Below are positions 19,574-28,157 of a DNA stretch of 64,000 nt, piece after piece. A program made the translations under genes and the position numbers. Source of the DNA: Kaistia defluvii (GTDB taxonomy: Bacteria > Pseudomonadota > Alphaproteobacteria > Rhizobiales > Kaistiaceae); the NCBI RefSeq assembly GCF_040548815.1, contig NZ_JBEPSM010000001.1, forward strand, positions 372,001-436,000, read 5' to 3'. Below the pieces are notes generated by a model. That model had not been told where the DNA came from. It did no database searches and worked only from the letters and a program-made list of their open reading frames with translations. Each line of letters starts with the position of its first letter. Positions within the stretch are counted from its first letter, which is position 1.

Positions 19574-20395
19574 TCAGCGGCCCTGTATATCGCGCACGAT
19601 CAGCTCGGCATGGTAGCTCGACAGCTCATAACACAGCACGATCTCGTTGCGGGCGGGGTCATAGCTGGAGGTGACGGCGCCGCAGCTCTTGGCGCGCAGC
19701 GTCGGCGGCTTCGCCAGGGTGAAGTCGTTGGCGAGGCGGGTCGCGACCTCCTCCAGAACCTTGTTGTCGTGCAGGATCGTCAGTTCCGCGACTTCGTTGC
19801 CGGTCGGCGGCTCGTAGACGACGGGAATGACCGAAAGCGGCCCGCCTGGCTCGCGCTGCACCGGCTTCAGTGCATTGGACCAGAGCGCGCGCTTCTGCTG
19901 GTAGGAAGCCGAACAATTGGCGCGGGTCGCCGGCGTCAGGGCGGCAGCCTCCGCGATATCAGCGAAATCCTTGGGGTTCGAGCCGACCATGTTGCAGACG
20001 ATCGCATTGGCTCGGTCGGCGTCGACCGAATGCCGGTCCGGCAAGCCGATCGCATCCGCGCCGGCCGACGCGGTGAGGTGGTTGGAAAGCATCCAGCTGT
20101 CGACCGCGTCGACCAGGGTTTGATCGCCGGCGCCGGTCCGGGGCTCGAGCAGCGTCATCACGGCGAAGTCGTCCGCGGTCTGTTCGCCGCCCGCTGCATC
20201 GACGCCGAGGCGCTCCATCATCATGTGACCGGCCTGATGGTAGAGCGCGAAGACGGCATTGCCGACGACGAAATCCACCACTTCCGCCATCTCCGAGTCG
20301 GACAATCCCTGTGGCGCCTCGACGTCCACATTCGGCGTCGCGGCATGCGCGGCGGAAACGGTGAGGGCGAACGCAAGAAGCAGGGGCCGGAACAT
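19574..20395 (-). CDS. DUF4344-type secreted protein with altered zinc motif
   Basis: The 273-residue protein has a signal peptide (about residues 1-19) and resembles DUF4344 putative metallopeptidases. The expected HExxH helix reads H53-Q54-A55-G56-H57 (LYHQAGHMMM), so the catalytic glutamate is replaced by glutamine; the downstream GEQTADDFA segment is retained. In HExxH enzymes an E-to-Q change normally abolishes hydrolysis, so this may be a zinc-binding pseudo-enzyme. The ATG at 20395 was chosen because it begins the signal peptide; the frame runs open to 20581. It lies 68 bp upstream of the ABC-F gene start, on the same strand. Confidence 0.78.
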   Translation of the reverse strand: MFRPLLLAFALTVSAAHAATPNVDVEAPQGLSDSEMAEVVDFVVGNAVFALYHQAGHMMMERLGVDAAGGEQTADDFAVMTLLEPRTGAGDQTLVDAVDSWMLSNHLTASAGADAIGLPDRHSVDADRANAIVCNMVGSNPKDFADIAEAAALTPATRANCSASYQQKRALWSNALKPVQREPGGPLSVIPVVYEPPTGNEVAELTILHDNKVLEEVATRLANDFTLAKPPTLRAKSCGAVTSSYDPARNEIVLCYELSSYHAELIVRDIQGR

Positions 20396-20523
20396 GGAGA
20401 CTCGCAGGAACAGAAACAGACGCTCTGAAAACGTGCGCCTCCCCCCCGGCTGAATCAAGCGACCGCCGTCACACACTTCCGATATATTTCGCCCGAACGG
20501 TGGTGTCGGCCCGCCTTGCCCGT

Positions 20524-21039
20524 TCAGCGCAAGCCCATGCCCGACTGGCGCTGAAACAGGATCAGGTCGAGGCTCGGGCACGCATCCCGTCCGGCGATCC
20601 GCGTCAGGATCACCGTCGCCTGGCCGCGATGGTGGGTCTGGTGATTGAACAGATGGGCGAGGGCGGGGCCGAGCGGCTGGGTGATTTCGACCGGGTTGGT
20701 GATCGGGCGATAGGTGAACTGGCCCGCGATCGCGGCCGCGTCGAGATTGTCGACATAGGCGATCAGCCGCGCGTCCTCGCTTACCCGCAACGTCGTCAGC
20801 TCGTCGAGTTCGTCGGTCAGCACCTCGTTGAGCGCGGCATGGACGGGGCCGTCGCCGGAGAAGCGCCGCATCCAGATCCGGTCGGTTACGAGGAGATGGT
20901 TGAGCGTCGCGTTGAGCGAGCCGAAGAAGGCGCCGTGGTCGGCGAGATAGTCCTCGCGCGGCAGCGTGCGCGCCGCGTCATACAGGCGTTCGTTGGCCCA
21001 GCGGTTATAGGCGGCGAACATCTCGAAATGCGGCTTCAT
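20524..21039 (-). CDS. DinB family protein
   Basis: The 171-residue four-helix protein has the DinB/YfiT metal triad at H48 (TLNHLL), H133 and H137 ([10 protein letters not shown]). DinB-type proteins bind a divalent metal, and several are thiol transferases using bacillithiol, mycothiol or glutathione; the substrate here is unknown. The ATG at 21039 has AGAAGGA upstream; a GTG lies one codon earlier. It diverges from ndk. Confidence 0.85.
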   Translation of the reverse strand: MKPHFEMFAAYNRWANERLYDAARTLPREDYLADHGAFFGSLNATLNHLLVTDRIWMRRFSGDGPVHAALNEVLTDELDELTTLRVSEDARLIAYVDNLDAAAIAGQFTYRPITNPVEITQPLGPALAHLFNHQTHHRGQATVILTRIAGRDACPSLDLILFQRQSGMGLR

Positions 21040-21138
21040 CACCTGGTCCTTCTCCCCGTCGCGAAAACGTCGCGTTTATCAGGTCAGTATGGCTGACATT
21101 TTTGCGTCGCGACAGCGGTGCCGAACCCGTCGCTGCCC

Positions 21139-21167
21139 TTGCCCGGTCCCTGCGGCAAGGCTATACA
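21139..21167 (+). promoter_or_regulatory. Sigma-70 type promoter for ndk
   Basis: TTGCCC at 21139-21144 and TATACA at 21162-21167 are separated by 17 bp, a good housekeeping promoter match. Transcription would start near 21174, about 40 bases before the ndk start codon. Confidence 0.6.
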
Positions 21168-21214
21168 GCGCCACCCAATTATCCCGTTTCAAACGATATG
21201 ACAGGACTGAAGAC

Positions 21215-21637
21215 ATGGCGATCGAACGCACCTTCTCGATGATCAAGCCCGACGCGACCCAGCGCAACCTGACCGGCAAGATCACCGCCAAGCTGGAAGA
21301 AGCCGGCCTGCGCGTCGTCGCTTCCAAGCGCGTCTGGATGTCCCGCCAGCAGGCCGAGGGCTTCTACGCCGTCCACAAGGATCGCCCCTTCTTCGGCGAG
21401 CTGGTCGAGACGATGACCGCTGGCCCGACCGTGGTTCAGGTTCTGGAAGGCGAAGGCGCCATCCTGAAGAACCGCGAAGTCATGGGCGCGACCAACCCGG
21501 CCAATGCCGATGCCGGCACGATCCGCAAGGAGTTCGCCCTGTCGATCGGCGAGAACTCGGTCCACGGCTCGGACGCTCCCGAGACCGCTGCTCAGGAAAT
21601 CGCATACTGGTTCTCGGGCATCGAGCTCGTCGGCTAA
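21215..21637 (+). CDS. ndk: Nucleoside diphosphate kinase
   Basis: Ndk transfers the gamma phosphate between NTPs and NDPs through a phosphohistidine. The 140-residue protein has the usual length. The active-site histidine is H117 in ENSVHGSD, and the N-terminus is [14 protein letters not shown]. The frame is open upstream to 21089, but only the ATG at 21215 gives the conserved N-terminus. A terminator follows. Confidence 0.97.
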   Translation: MAIERTFSMIKPDATQRNLTGKITAKLEEAGLRVVASKRVWMSRQQAEGFYAVHKDRPFFGELVETMTAGPTVVQVLEGEGAILKNREVMGATNPANADAGTIRKEFALSIGENSVHGSDAPETAAQEIAYWFSGIELVG

Positions 21638-21660
21638 TTAGCCGAACCAGCAGACATCTG

Positions 21661-21696
21661 AAAATGGCCGGGCTTGTCCCGGCCATTTTGTTTTTG
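21661..21696 (+). terminator. Rho-independent terminator after ndk
   Basis: A perfect 12-bp stem (AAAATGGCCGGG / CCCGGCCATTTT) with a five-base loop is followed by GTTTTT. It lies 24 bp after the ndk stop, between ndk and the convergent GST gene, and may work in both directions. Confidence 0.85.
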
Positions 21697-21752
21697 AAGG
21701 TCGGTATTTCCAACTCCCTGAGGGAGAGGTGAAAGAAGACACATGGGCTGCC

Positions 21753-22373
21753 TCAGCTCAGCCCGATCATCACGGTCTTGCGGAACGCTTCGCGCTCGGT
21801 GAGGCGGGAATACCAGGCCGCGAGATGCGGCAGGTCCGGCCGCTCGATCGGCATCTCGAACCAGGCATAGGCGAAGCAGCCGAGCGGAATGTCGCCCATC
21901 CCGAAAGCCGCGCCGCTGAACCAGGGCTGCGTCGAAAGCGCCCGGTCGGCGATGGCGAAGACCGACGCGCATTTTTCCTGGCCGGAATGGATCGCCGTCA
22001 TGTCGCGCTTTTCCGGCGGCGTGCGGATCAGGCCCCAGAACACGTCGCGAAACGGCGCGGCGAGGCTGGTCGAGGCGAAATCCATCCAGCGGTCGGCCCC
22101 GGCGCGCTCGGTCGGCCACTCGGGCGCCAGCGTGCCGGAGGCGTAGCGGCTCGCCAGATAGCGCACGATGGCGTTCGATTCCCACAGCACGAAGTCGCCG
22201 TCGCGGATGGTCGGCACCAGCCCTGTCGGGTTCATGGCGCGATAGGCGGCATCGCCGGTCCCGCCAAAGCTGCCCCCGGCGGGGATCCACTCATAGGGAA
22301 GGCCGATCTCCTCGGCGCACCACAGCACCTTCTTGACGTTGGTCGAATTGTTGCGGCCCCAGATCGTGAGCAT
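21753..22373 (-). CDS. Glutathione S-transferase family protein
   Basis: The 206-residue protein has a thioredoxin-fold N-terminal domain with the glutathione-site pattern NPTGLVPTI and WESNAIVRYLA, then an all-helical C-terminal domain. The first strand reads LTIWGRNNSTNVKKVLW, where Ser/Asn near residues 9-10 could activate the glutathione thiol. The substrate is unknown. It lies 45 bp downstream of the start of the HD-domain gene on the same strand. Confidence 0.87.
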   Translation of the reverse strand: MLTIWGRNNSTNVKKVLWCAEEIGLPYEWIPAGGSFGGTGDAAYRAMNPTGLVPTIRDGDFVLWESNAIVRYLASRYASGTLAPEWPTERAGADRWMDFASTSLAAPFRDVFWGLIRTPPEKRDMTAIHSGQEKCASVFAIADRALSTQPWFSGAAFGMGDIPLGCFAYAWFEMPIERPDLPHLAAWYSRLTEREAFRKTVMIGLS

Positions 22374-22418
22374 GAAACGTTTCCTCTCTATGGCTCGCGC
22401 CTCGCAGAAGGGGCGGCC

Positions 22419-23081
22419 TCAGATCTCGTCCAGAAATTCGTCCAGAAACCGGCGCAGGCGCGCCTGCCGCAATTCCGCGAGCCGTGTCCCGGCTGCAGTT
22501 TGGAACCCTGCGGCGAGCTTGAACAGCTTGTTCTCGAAATGGTCGATGGCAAAGCGCTTGTCGTCGAGCGGACGGAAGGCGGCTTCCGGATCCGTGGGAT
22601 CATAGAGCGCGCTGCCCATTCGTCCGGCGACATAGAAGCAGCGCGCCACGCCGACCATGCCGATCGCGTCGAGCCGGTCGGCATCCTGCAGGATCCTCGC
22701 CTCCAGCGTCTCGGGGACGATCCCGGCCGAAAAGCTGTGGGCTTCGATCGCATGCGCGACCGCGGCGATCCGTGCATCCTCCCAACGCAGCGCGCGCAGC
22801 ACGCCTTCCGCCTTGTGGGCGGCCAGGCGCGACGCCTGGGCGCGCAACGGGTCGTTCTTCTCGACGGAAACGCAGTCATGCAGCAACGTCGCGGCGGCGA
22901 CGATATCGGCATTGCCGCCTTCCTGCGCGAGGATGGCGGCGGCGTTGCTCCAGACCCGTTGCAGATGCGCGATATCGTGCGAACCGTCATCGCCGGAGGT
23001 GGCGTGCGGCAGGAGGGCTTCCGCCAATGCCTGATGCGGCGCAAAGGCGCCGCCCTGGCCATTCGAGAGGGTAGGGTTCAA
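22419..23081 (-). CDS. HD-domain phosphohydrolase-like protein
   Basis: The 220-residue protein belongs to the HD superfamily. Metal ligands are visible as H39 (HDIAHLQRV), H68-D69 (LLHDC) and a later Asp in LQDADRLDAIG. It resembles the YedJ/YpgQ-type stand-alone HD proteins, for which nucleotide phosphohydrolase activity is known in some members. No ATG is available; the apparent TTG start overlaps the moaE stop as TTGA, suggesting coupling at the end of pgsA-moaD-moaE. Confidence 0.8.
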   Translation of the reverse strand: MNPTLSNGQGGAFAPHQALAEALLPHATSGDDGSHDIAHLQRVWSNAAAILAQEGGNADIVAAATLLHDCVSVEKNDPLRAQASRLAAHKAEGVLRALRWEDARIAAVAHAIEAHSFSAGIVPETLEARILQDADRLDAIGMVGVARCFYVAGRMGSALYDPTDPEAAFRPLDDKRFAIDHFENKLFKLAAGFQTAAGTRLAELRQARLRRFLDEFLDEI

Positions 23082-23542
23082 TCGGGGGTGTTCCAGCGCT
23101 CTTCGGCGTCGTCGTCGGACTGGCGGGCCGAGACCCAGGAGACCGCACCCGCCGCCGTGTGTTCCTTCTTCCAGAAGGGGGCGTGGGTCTTGAGAAAGTC
23201 CATCACGAATTCAGCCGATTCGAACGCCGCATGCCGATGCTTCGACGCCGTCACCACCAGGACGATGGTCTCGCCGGGGCGGACTTTGCCGTGCCGGTGC
23301 AGGACGGTGATATCAGAGATTTCCCACCGTCCGGCCGCCTGCTCGGCGATGCGCCGGACCTCGTTTTCCGCCATGCCCGGATAATGCTCGAGTTCCAGGG
23401 CCTCGAGCCTTCCGTCCTCGTCGCGGCAGAGGCCGGTGAAGGTCACGACCGCGCCGATATCGCCGCGCCCCGCCGTCACCCTCTCGATTTCTGTCGTGAT
23501 GTCGAGCGGTTCGGCAATGATCGCAACGCGGACATTGGCCAT
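23078..23542 (-). CDS. moaE: Molybdopterin synthase catalytic subunit MoaE
   Basis: MoaE with MoaD inserts dithiolene sulfur into precursor Z to make molybdopterin. The 154-residue protein carries the characteristic GAVVTFTGLCRDE, the EHYPGMAE loop, RHGKVRPGE and the lysine-bearing FWKKE motif. It starts 7 bp after moaD and overlaps the HD gene by 4 bp. Confidence 0.96.
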   Translation of the reverse strand: MANVRVAIIAEPLDITTEIERVTAGRGDIGAVVTFTGLCRDEDGRLEALELEHYPGMAENEVRRIAEQAAGRWEISDITVLHRHGKVRPGETIVLVVTASKHRHAAFESAEFVMDFLKTHAPFWKKEHTAAGAVSWVSARQSDDDAEERWNTPD

Positions 23543-23549
23543 GGCGAGC

Positions 23550-23801
23550 CTAGCCTCCGGTCATAGGGGGGAAGAGCGCTACCTCGCGCACACCGGCGAG
23601 CGATGCGTCGTGATCGGCGTGGTCGTGGTCGAGCGCGACCCGGATCGTCGCGGATTCGCCGAGCGCGAAATCATAGGCGTCGCCGCGCGTCCGCAGCCAC
23701 CCGAGCAGATCCTGGACCGTCTCGACGTTGCGAGGCGGCTCCACCGTCTCCTCCGCCATGCCGATCCGTTCCCGAACCCAGGCGAAATAGACCAGTTTCA
23801 C
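23550..23801 (-). CDS. moaD: Molybdopterin synthase sulfur carrier MoaD
   Basis: MoaD is the ubiquitin-like sulfur carrier whose C-terminal Gly-Gly becomes a thiocarboxylate. The 83-residue protein begins VKLVYFAWVRERIG (GTG start) and ends FPPMTGG, with the diglycine intact. The GTG overlaps the pgsA stop as GTGA. A longer open frame to 23984 overlaps pgsA and is not conserved. Confidence 0.95.
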   Translation of the reverse strand: MKLVYFAWVRERIGMAEETVEPPRNVETVQDLLGWLRTRGDAYDFALGESATIRVALDHDHADHDASLAGVREVALFPPMTGG

Positions 23802-24409
23802 GGCTCTTCCTCCAGGATATGGCTGAGCCCGGCGCGGAAATAGTCGTAGCCGGTATAGAGCGTGACGATCGCCGAGGCCCAGAGCAGGACAAGCCCGATC
23901 ATCGTCGTATAGGCGAAATAGACGTTCCCGGCCGGTCCGGCGAGCAGGAAGGCGATCGCGACCATCTGCAGCGCCGTCTTCCATTTGGCCAGGCGCGAGA
24001 CCGGCACGCTGACGCGCAGCTCCGCCAGATATTCGCGCAACCCCGAGACGAGAATTTCACGCGAGAGGATGATGAGCGCGGCCCAGAGCGACAGGCCGTC
24101 GATGGTGCGTTCGAACACCAGGGCCAAAAGGCAGGCGGAGACGAGCAGCTTGTCGGCGATCGGATCGAGCATGCGCCCGAGCGAGGATTGCTGCTTCCAG
24201 ATCCGCGCCAGATAGCCGTCGAGATAATCGGTGATGCTGGCGAGGACGAACAGCGCAAGAGCGGTCCAGCGCCAGGTATCCTTGCCGCCAACGACGCAGA
24301 ACACGACGAGGGGAACCGCGAGAATGCGGCCATAAGTCAGGATGTTCGGAAGCGAGAGCAGAAGCGCCCGCTGCGGCCGTCTGACGTCGAAGGTGCGAAG
24401 TTCGCTCAT
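23798..24409 (-). CDS. pgsA: CDP-diacylglycerol--glycerol-3-phosphate 3-phosphatidyltransferase
   Basis: PgsA makes phosphatidylglycerol phosphate, the first committed step to anionic phospholipids, in the inner membrane. The 203-residue multi-helix protein contains the complete CDP-alcohol phosphotransferase motif: DYLDGYLAR, eight residues, G, three, D, three, D (ending MLDPIADK). It heads the pgsA-moaD-moaE-HD run. In many Hyphomicrobiales uvrC is directly upstream; here uvrC is about 6.5 kb away. Confidence 0.96.
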   Translation of the reverse strand: MSELRTFDVRRPQRALLLSLPNILTYGRILAVPLVVFCVVGGKDTWRWTALALFVLASITDYLDGYLARIWKQQSSLGRMLDPIADKLLVSACLLALVFERTIDGLSLWAALIILSREILVSGLREYLAELRVSVPVSRLAKWKTALQMVAIAFLLAGPAGNVYFAYTTMIGLVLLWASAIVTLYTGYDYFRAGLSHILEEEP

Positions 24410-24612
24410 GTCTATCCTGAACCCTCTCCCTCATATTGCACCCACGCCCCGCCCTGCCAAGGCGTGTCGGCAAGTTTGGCGCGGATGCGATGCGGGGAGA
24501 GGCAATCGCGGGGAATCGCGTACATGATATCGTGTCGCGGGAAAATTGCGCCACTGCGGAAGAATTCAAGAAGACTAGCCACGGGTTGTGGCGCGGATGG
24601 GACGGAAACAGC

Positions 24613-24978
24613 ATGCGGGCCTGGATCGATCATTTCTTCTCCGCCCTGGGCTGGTCGAGCGCCGGGGTGGCCGATCTGTTCCGGGGCGAGAGGGCCGCCC
24701 GCATGGAACTGGCGGCCGGAATCGTCGGCCTGGTATGGGTCGTGGCGATCGGGCGATCGCTGGCCGAGATCGGCGTTTATCTCGTGCTGGTCTTCGCCTC
24801 GCTCGCCGTCGAGGCGCTGAATACCGCAATCGAGGAAATCGTCGATCGCGTCTCGCCCGAGCAATCGGAATTTGCCCGCCGCGCCAAGGACCTCGGCTCG
24901 GCCGCCGTGATGTTCATGTTGGTGGGAACCGGCCTCTATCTCGTGCTGTTGACGGTCGCGGCCGCCATGGGGCGGTGA
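24613..24978 (+). CDS. dgkA: Diacylglycerol kinase (DgkA type)
   Basis: DgkA is a small trimeric inner-membrane kinase that recycles diacylglycerol to phosphatidic acid. The 121-residue protein has the signature E67-ALN-TAIEE-xxD78 and the AKDLGSAAV motif with D93, matching the E. coli active-site spacing. It has three hydrophobic segments. The ATG at 24613 was chosen although the frame is open to 24436, because the family N-terminus begins about here. It diverges from pgsA, another phospholipid gene. Confidence 0.92.
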   Translation: MRAWIDHFFSALGWSSAGVADLFRGERAARMELAAGIVGLVWVVAIGRSLAEIGVYLVLVFASLAVEALNTAIEEIVDRVSPEQSEFARRAKDLGSAAVMFMLVGTGLYLVLLTVAAAMGR

Positions 24979-25060
24979 GGCCCCGGCTCAGGCGGGTTGG
25001 CAGGACCGTGCCGCCCCGCTATGTCTCCCGGCCAATGCTTCTCGATTTGAAGGCTTCATC

Positions 25061-25324
25061 ATGACCGACACGCTGCCCGACCGTCTTTCCAACGACCCGA
25101 AGAGCCCTTTCCATGACGAGGCGCTGCTCGAGCGCGGCATCGGCATCCGCTTCAACGGGACCGAGAAGAACAATGTCGAGGAATATTGCATCAGCGAGGG
25201 CTGGGTCCGCGTCGCCGCCGGCAAGGCGCGCGATCGTTTCGGCAACCCGCTGACGATCAAGCTCAAGGGCGTCGTCGAAGCCTATCTGCGCGGCGACCCG
25301 GCCGACACCGAAGACGCCGGCTGA
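25061..25324 (+). CDS. DUF3297 family protein
   Basis: This 87-residue cytoplasmic protein matches the small conserved DUF3297 family: LPDRLSNDPKSPF at the N-terminus, GIRFNGTEKNNVEEYC, then GWVRVAAGKARDRFGNPLTIKLKG. The family has no known function and no catalytic motif is obvious. It lies 82 bp after dgkA and converges with trhO across 20 bp. Confidence 0.88.
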   Translation: MTDTLPDRLSNDPKSPFHDEALLERGIGIRFNGTEKNNVEEYCISEGWVRVAAGKARDRFGNPLTIKLKGVVEAYLRGDPADTEDAG

Positions 25325-25344
25325 GCCGACGCTGCGACAAAGGG

Positions 25345-26109
25345 CTAAGGCGTCTCGCCTTCGTCCTCTTCGTCGGCCGGCGCGCGTTCGACCAGTCCAT
25401 GGCCGAGCGCGACCCGCTCGTCGAACACGAAGCACTCGCCCTGCCAGAGGCTCTGCTCCGGCGGGATGGTTTCGAGATATTTGAGGATGCCGCCCTTGAG
25501 GTGGAACACCTCGGCGAAGCCCTGCGAAAGGAGGTAGGAGCTCGCCTTCTCGCAGCGGATGCCGCCGGTGCAGAACATGGCGACCTTCTTGTTCTTCTCC
25601 GGATCTAGCGTGCGGCTGACGAAATCCGGGAACTGCGAGAATTTCCGCGTTTCGGGATCGAGCGCGCGCTCGAACGTCCCCATCTTCACTTCGAAGCGGT
25701 TGCGCGTATCGACGACGATCACGTCCGGATCCGAGATCAGCGCGTTCCAGTCCTCCGCCGCGACATAGGTGCCGACCTGCTTCGTTGGATCGACCAGCGG
25801 CTGCGCCAGCGTGACGATTTCCTTCTTTAGCCGGACCTTGAGCCGCTTGAACGGCATGGCGCTCGCGCTCGAAAATTTCAGCTCGAGATTGTCGAGCCGG
25901 CCGCCAAACAGGGCGCCGGTGGTGATCTCGGCGATGACGGCGTCGATGCCATCGTCCAGCCCGGCGATCGTGCCGTTGATTCCCTCCGGCGACAGCAGCA
26001 GCGTTCCGCGAATTCCGTGCGTCGCACAGAGTTCGAGCAACGGCGCGCGCAGGTCCTCGAAGTCGGGAAGTGCTGCGAATTGATAGAGGGCGGCAACCTT
26101 ATGTGTCAT
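25345..26109 (-). CDS. trhO: tRNA uridine(34) hydroxylase (TrhO, rhodanese family)
   Basis: TrhO (YceA) hydroxylates U34 of certain tRNAs using O2 as the first step to cmo5U-type modifications. The 254-residue protein has the N-terminal UPF0176 domain with [14 protein letters not shown], then a rhodanese domain with active-site Cys180 in CTGGIRCEK. It is shorter than the roughly 350-residue E. coli protein and lacks its C-terminal extension, as in many alphaproteobacteria. The ATG at 26109 gives the conserved start; the frame is open to 26178. Confidence 0.93.
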   Translation of the reverse strand: MTHKVAALYQFAALPDFEDLRAPLLELCATHGIRGTLLLSPEGINGTIAGLDDGIDAVIAEITTGALFGGRLDNLELKFSSASAMPFKRLKVRLKKEIVTLAQPLVDPTKQVGTYVAAEDWNALISDPDVIVVDTRNRFEVKMGTFERALDPETRKFSQFPDFVSRTLDPEKNKKVAMFCTGGIRCEKASSYLLSQGFAEVFHLKGGILKYLETIPPEQSLWQGECFVFDERVALGHGLVERAPADEEDEGETP

Positions 26110-26248
26110 GCGGCGAGGCAATAACACGATGTCGCAAGCGACGAAAATGCAAGAATGACGCGGCTCCCCTCTAAACATAGGCTGGAATCGTTCCTACATG
26201 CCGACCGAGGGCCCGAGAAGGCTCGCTATCTTACAAAAGGGACGAGAT

Positions 26249-27292
26249 ATGTTTTTCGGCAAGCGCACACCGGCTTTTCTGGCGATGATTGGCATCGCCA
26301 CGGCGATGAGCTTCGCTGTTGTGGATGTTGCGGACGCCCGCCGGGGCGGTAGCTTCGGCAGCCGTGGCACGCGCACCTTCCAGGCTCCTGCTGCCACGCA
26401 GACGGCGCCCAACGCGGCCCAGCCCGTGCAGCGTTCGATGACGCAGCCGGGGCAGGCGACGAACGCCGCGCGCCCTGCCGCGCAGCAGGCATCGCGTCCC
26501 GGTTTCCTGGGCGGTTTCGGCGGCTCGATGCTAGGCGGACTGATGATGGGCGGCCTCATCGGCATGTTGCTGGGCAATGGCCTGGGCGGCATGGCGGGAG
26601 CGTTCGGCTTCATCCTGCAGTTCGCGCTGCTGGCCATCGGCGCCATGTTCCTGTTCCGCTTCCTGGCCAATCGCAACCGTCCGGCGGGTGCCGCAGCCGG
26701 CGTCGCCGGTCCGGCTCCCCGGATGGCGGGCGGCATGCCCAATGTCGACGCGCCGTCGCGTGAAGCGCCGGCCGCCGCCCCGCGCAGCGGTCTGGGCGCC
26801 GGCCTCGGCGGCTTTGGCGGCCTGGGTGGCTTCGGCTCCGGCGCCAAGGCGGCTCCCCGCCCGGCCAATGCCATGAATGCCAATGACGAAGTCGGCATCA
26901 CGGGCGGTGATCTCGACGATTTCCAGCAGCTTTTGGACGACGTGCAGAGCGCTTTCGGTCGCGAGGATTATGCGGCGCTGCGCCTGCGCACCACGCCGGA
27001 GATCATGTCCTACCTCTCCGAGGAACTGAGCCAGAACGCGACCCAGGGCCAGCGCAACGACGTTACGGACGTCAAGCTGCTGCAGGGCGACCTGGCCGAG
27101 GCCTGGAGCGAGGATGGCACGGACTACGCCACCGTCGCCATGCGCTACGAGAGCCGGGATGTCATGCGCGACCGGGCGACCGGCGCGATCCTCTCTGGCA
27201 ATGCCGACGAGGTGACGGAGACGACCGAGCTCTGGACGTTCGCACGCCAGTCTGGCGGCGAGTGGAAGCTCTCTGCTATCCAGGAAGCCTGA
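26249..27292 (+). CDS. Tim44-domain membrane protein
   Basis: The 347-residue protein has an N-terminal hydrophobic signal or anchor (about residues 8-30), an Arg/Ser/Gln-rich low-complexity stretch and a glycine/methionine-rich double hydrophobic segment (about 90-150). A second Gly-rich linker follows, then a C-terminal Tim44/MRPL45-like domain (about 225-347). This architecture is common in alphaproteobacteria; a role at the inner membrane has been suggested for some homologues. Here no substrate can be assigned. The start has GGGACGAG upstream, and a terminator follows. Confidence 0.83.
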   Translation: MFFGKRTPAFLAMIGIATAMSFAVVDVADARRGGSFGSRGTRTFQAPAATQTAPNAAQPVQRSMTQPGQATNAARPAAQQASRPGFLGGFGGSMLGGLMMGGLIGMLLGNGLGGMAGAFGFILQFALLAIGAMFLFRFLANRNRPAGAAAGVAGPAPRMAGGMPNVDAPSREAPAAAPRSGLGAGLGGFGGLGGFGSGAKAAPRPANAMNANDEVGITGGDLDDFQQLLDDVQSAFGREDYAALRLRTTPEIMSYLSEELSQNATQGQRNDVTDVKLLQGDLAEAWSEDGTDYATVAMRYESRDVMRDRATGAILSGNADEVTETTELWTFARQSGGEWKLSAIQEA

Positions 27293-27320
27293 TCGACCCA
27301 GGCCGTACGGAAGTGACAAA

Positions 27321-27357
27321 GCGGGTCGGCATGTCTGCCGGCCCGCTATTTTTTTCT
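27321..27357 (+). terminator. Terminator after the Tim44-domain gene
   Basis: A 10-bp stem GCGGGTCGGC / GCCGGCCCGC (one G-T pair, six-base loop) is followed by TATTTTTTT, 28 bp after the stop. Confidence 0.8.
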
Positions 27358-27379
27358 CTGCTGAATTTCGGGAGATTCC

Positions 27380-28087
27380 ATGCCTTCCAGCCCCTCGCTC
27401 ACTGCCATTGGCTTCGATGCCGATGACACGCTCTGGCAGAACGAGCAGTTCTACCGGCTGACGGAGCAGCGCTTTCTCGACCTGCTGGCCGAGCATGGCG
27501 ACCGGGAGGAGATTGCCCGCCGGCTGAACGAGGCCGAGCGGCGCAACCTGAAGCTCTATGGCTTCGGCATCAAGGGCTTCACCCTGTCCATGGTCGAGAC
27601 CGCGATCGAACTGACCGACGGCCGCATTCCGGCGACCGCGATCCGCGAAGTCCTTGCCGCCGGCCGCGACATGCTGGTCCATCCCGTCGAGACGCTGCCG
27701 CATGTGCGCGAGACCCTGGAGCAGCTTTCCGGCCAGTATCGCCTGATCCTGATCACCAAGGGCGATCTGTTCGACCAGGAGCGCAAGCTGGCGGCTTCCG
27801 GCCTCGGCGACCTGTTCCATGCCGTCGAGATCGTCAGCGACAAGAATGCGGCCACCTATCAGCGCATCTTCACCCGCCATGCCGATGGTCCCGCCAACAG
27901 CATGATGGTCGGCAACTCGCTGAAGTCCGATATCGTGCCGGCGATCGAGGCCGGGAGCTGGGGCGTCTACGTGCCCCATGACCTGACCTGGTCCTTCGAA
28001 CACGTCGATGCCCCCGTCGACGCCCCGCGTTTTCGCGAGGTGCCGCATCTGGGCGAACTTCTGCCGCTGCTATCGAAGCTCGACTGA
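27380..28087 (+). CDS. HAD family hydrolase
   Basis: The 235-residue protein is a haloacid dehalogenase-type phosphatase. Motif I is D13-A-D15-D-T (FDADDTLW). Motif II is LILITKGD with the motif III lysine supplied nearby, and motif IV is GNSLKSD. The helical cap lies between residues about 20 and 100. The phosphorylated substrate is unknown; no targeting signal is seen. It starts 23 bp after the preceding terminator and ends before another. Confidence 0.88.
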   Translation: MPSSPSLTAIGFDADDTLWQNEQFYRLTEQRFLDLLAEHGDREEIARRLNEAERRNLKLYGFGIKGFTLSMVETAIELTDGRIPATAIREVLAAGRDMLVHPVETLPHVRETLEQLSGQYRLILITKGDLFDQERKLAASGLGDLFHAVEIVSDKNAATYQRIFTRHADGPANSMMVGNSLKSDIVPAIEAGSWGVYVPHDLTWSFEHVDAPVDAPRFREVPHLGELLPLLSKLD

Positions 28088-28110
28088 AGAGGCGCATCCT
28101 GTTGGAACGA

Positions 28111-28147
28111 AAAGGGCGAGGCAGCCGGTGCCTCGCCCTTTCTTTTT
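28111..28147. terminator. Bidirectional terminator between HAD and DUF1254 genes
   Basis: A 13-bp perfect stem (AAAGGGCGAGGCA / TGCCTCGCCCTTT) with a five-base loop is followed by CTTTTT on the plus strand and sits between convergent genes. Confidence 0.82.
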
Positions 28148-28157
28148 GCCGTGGCCG

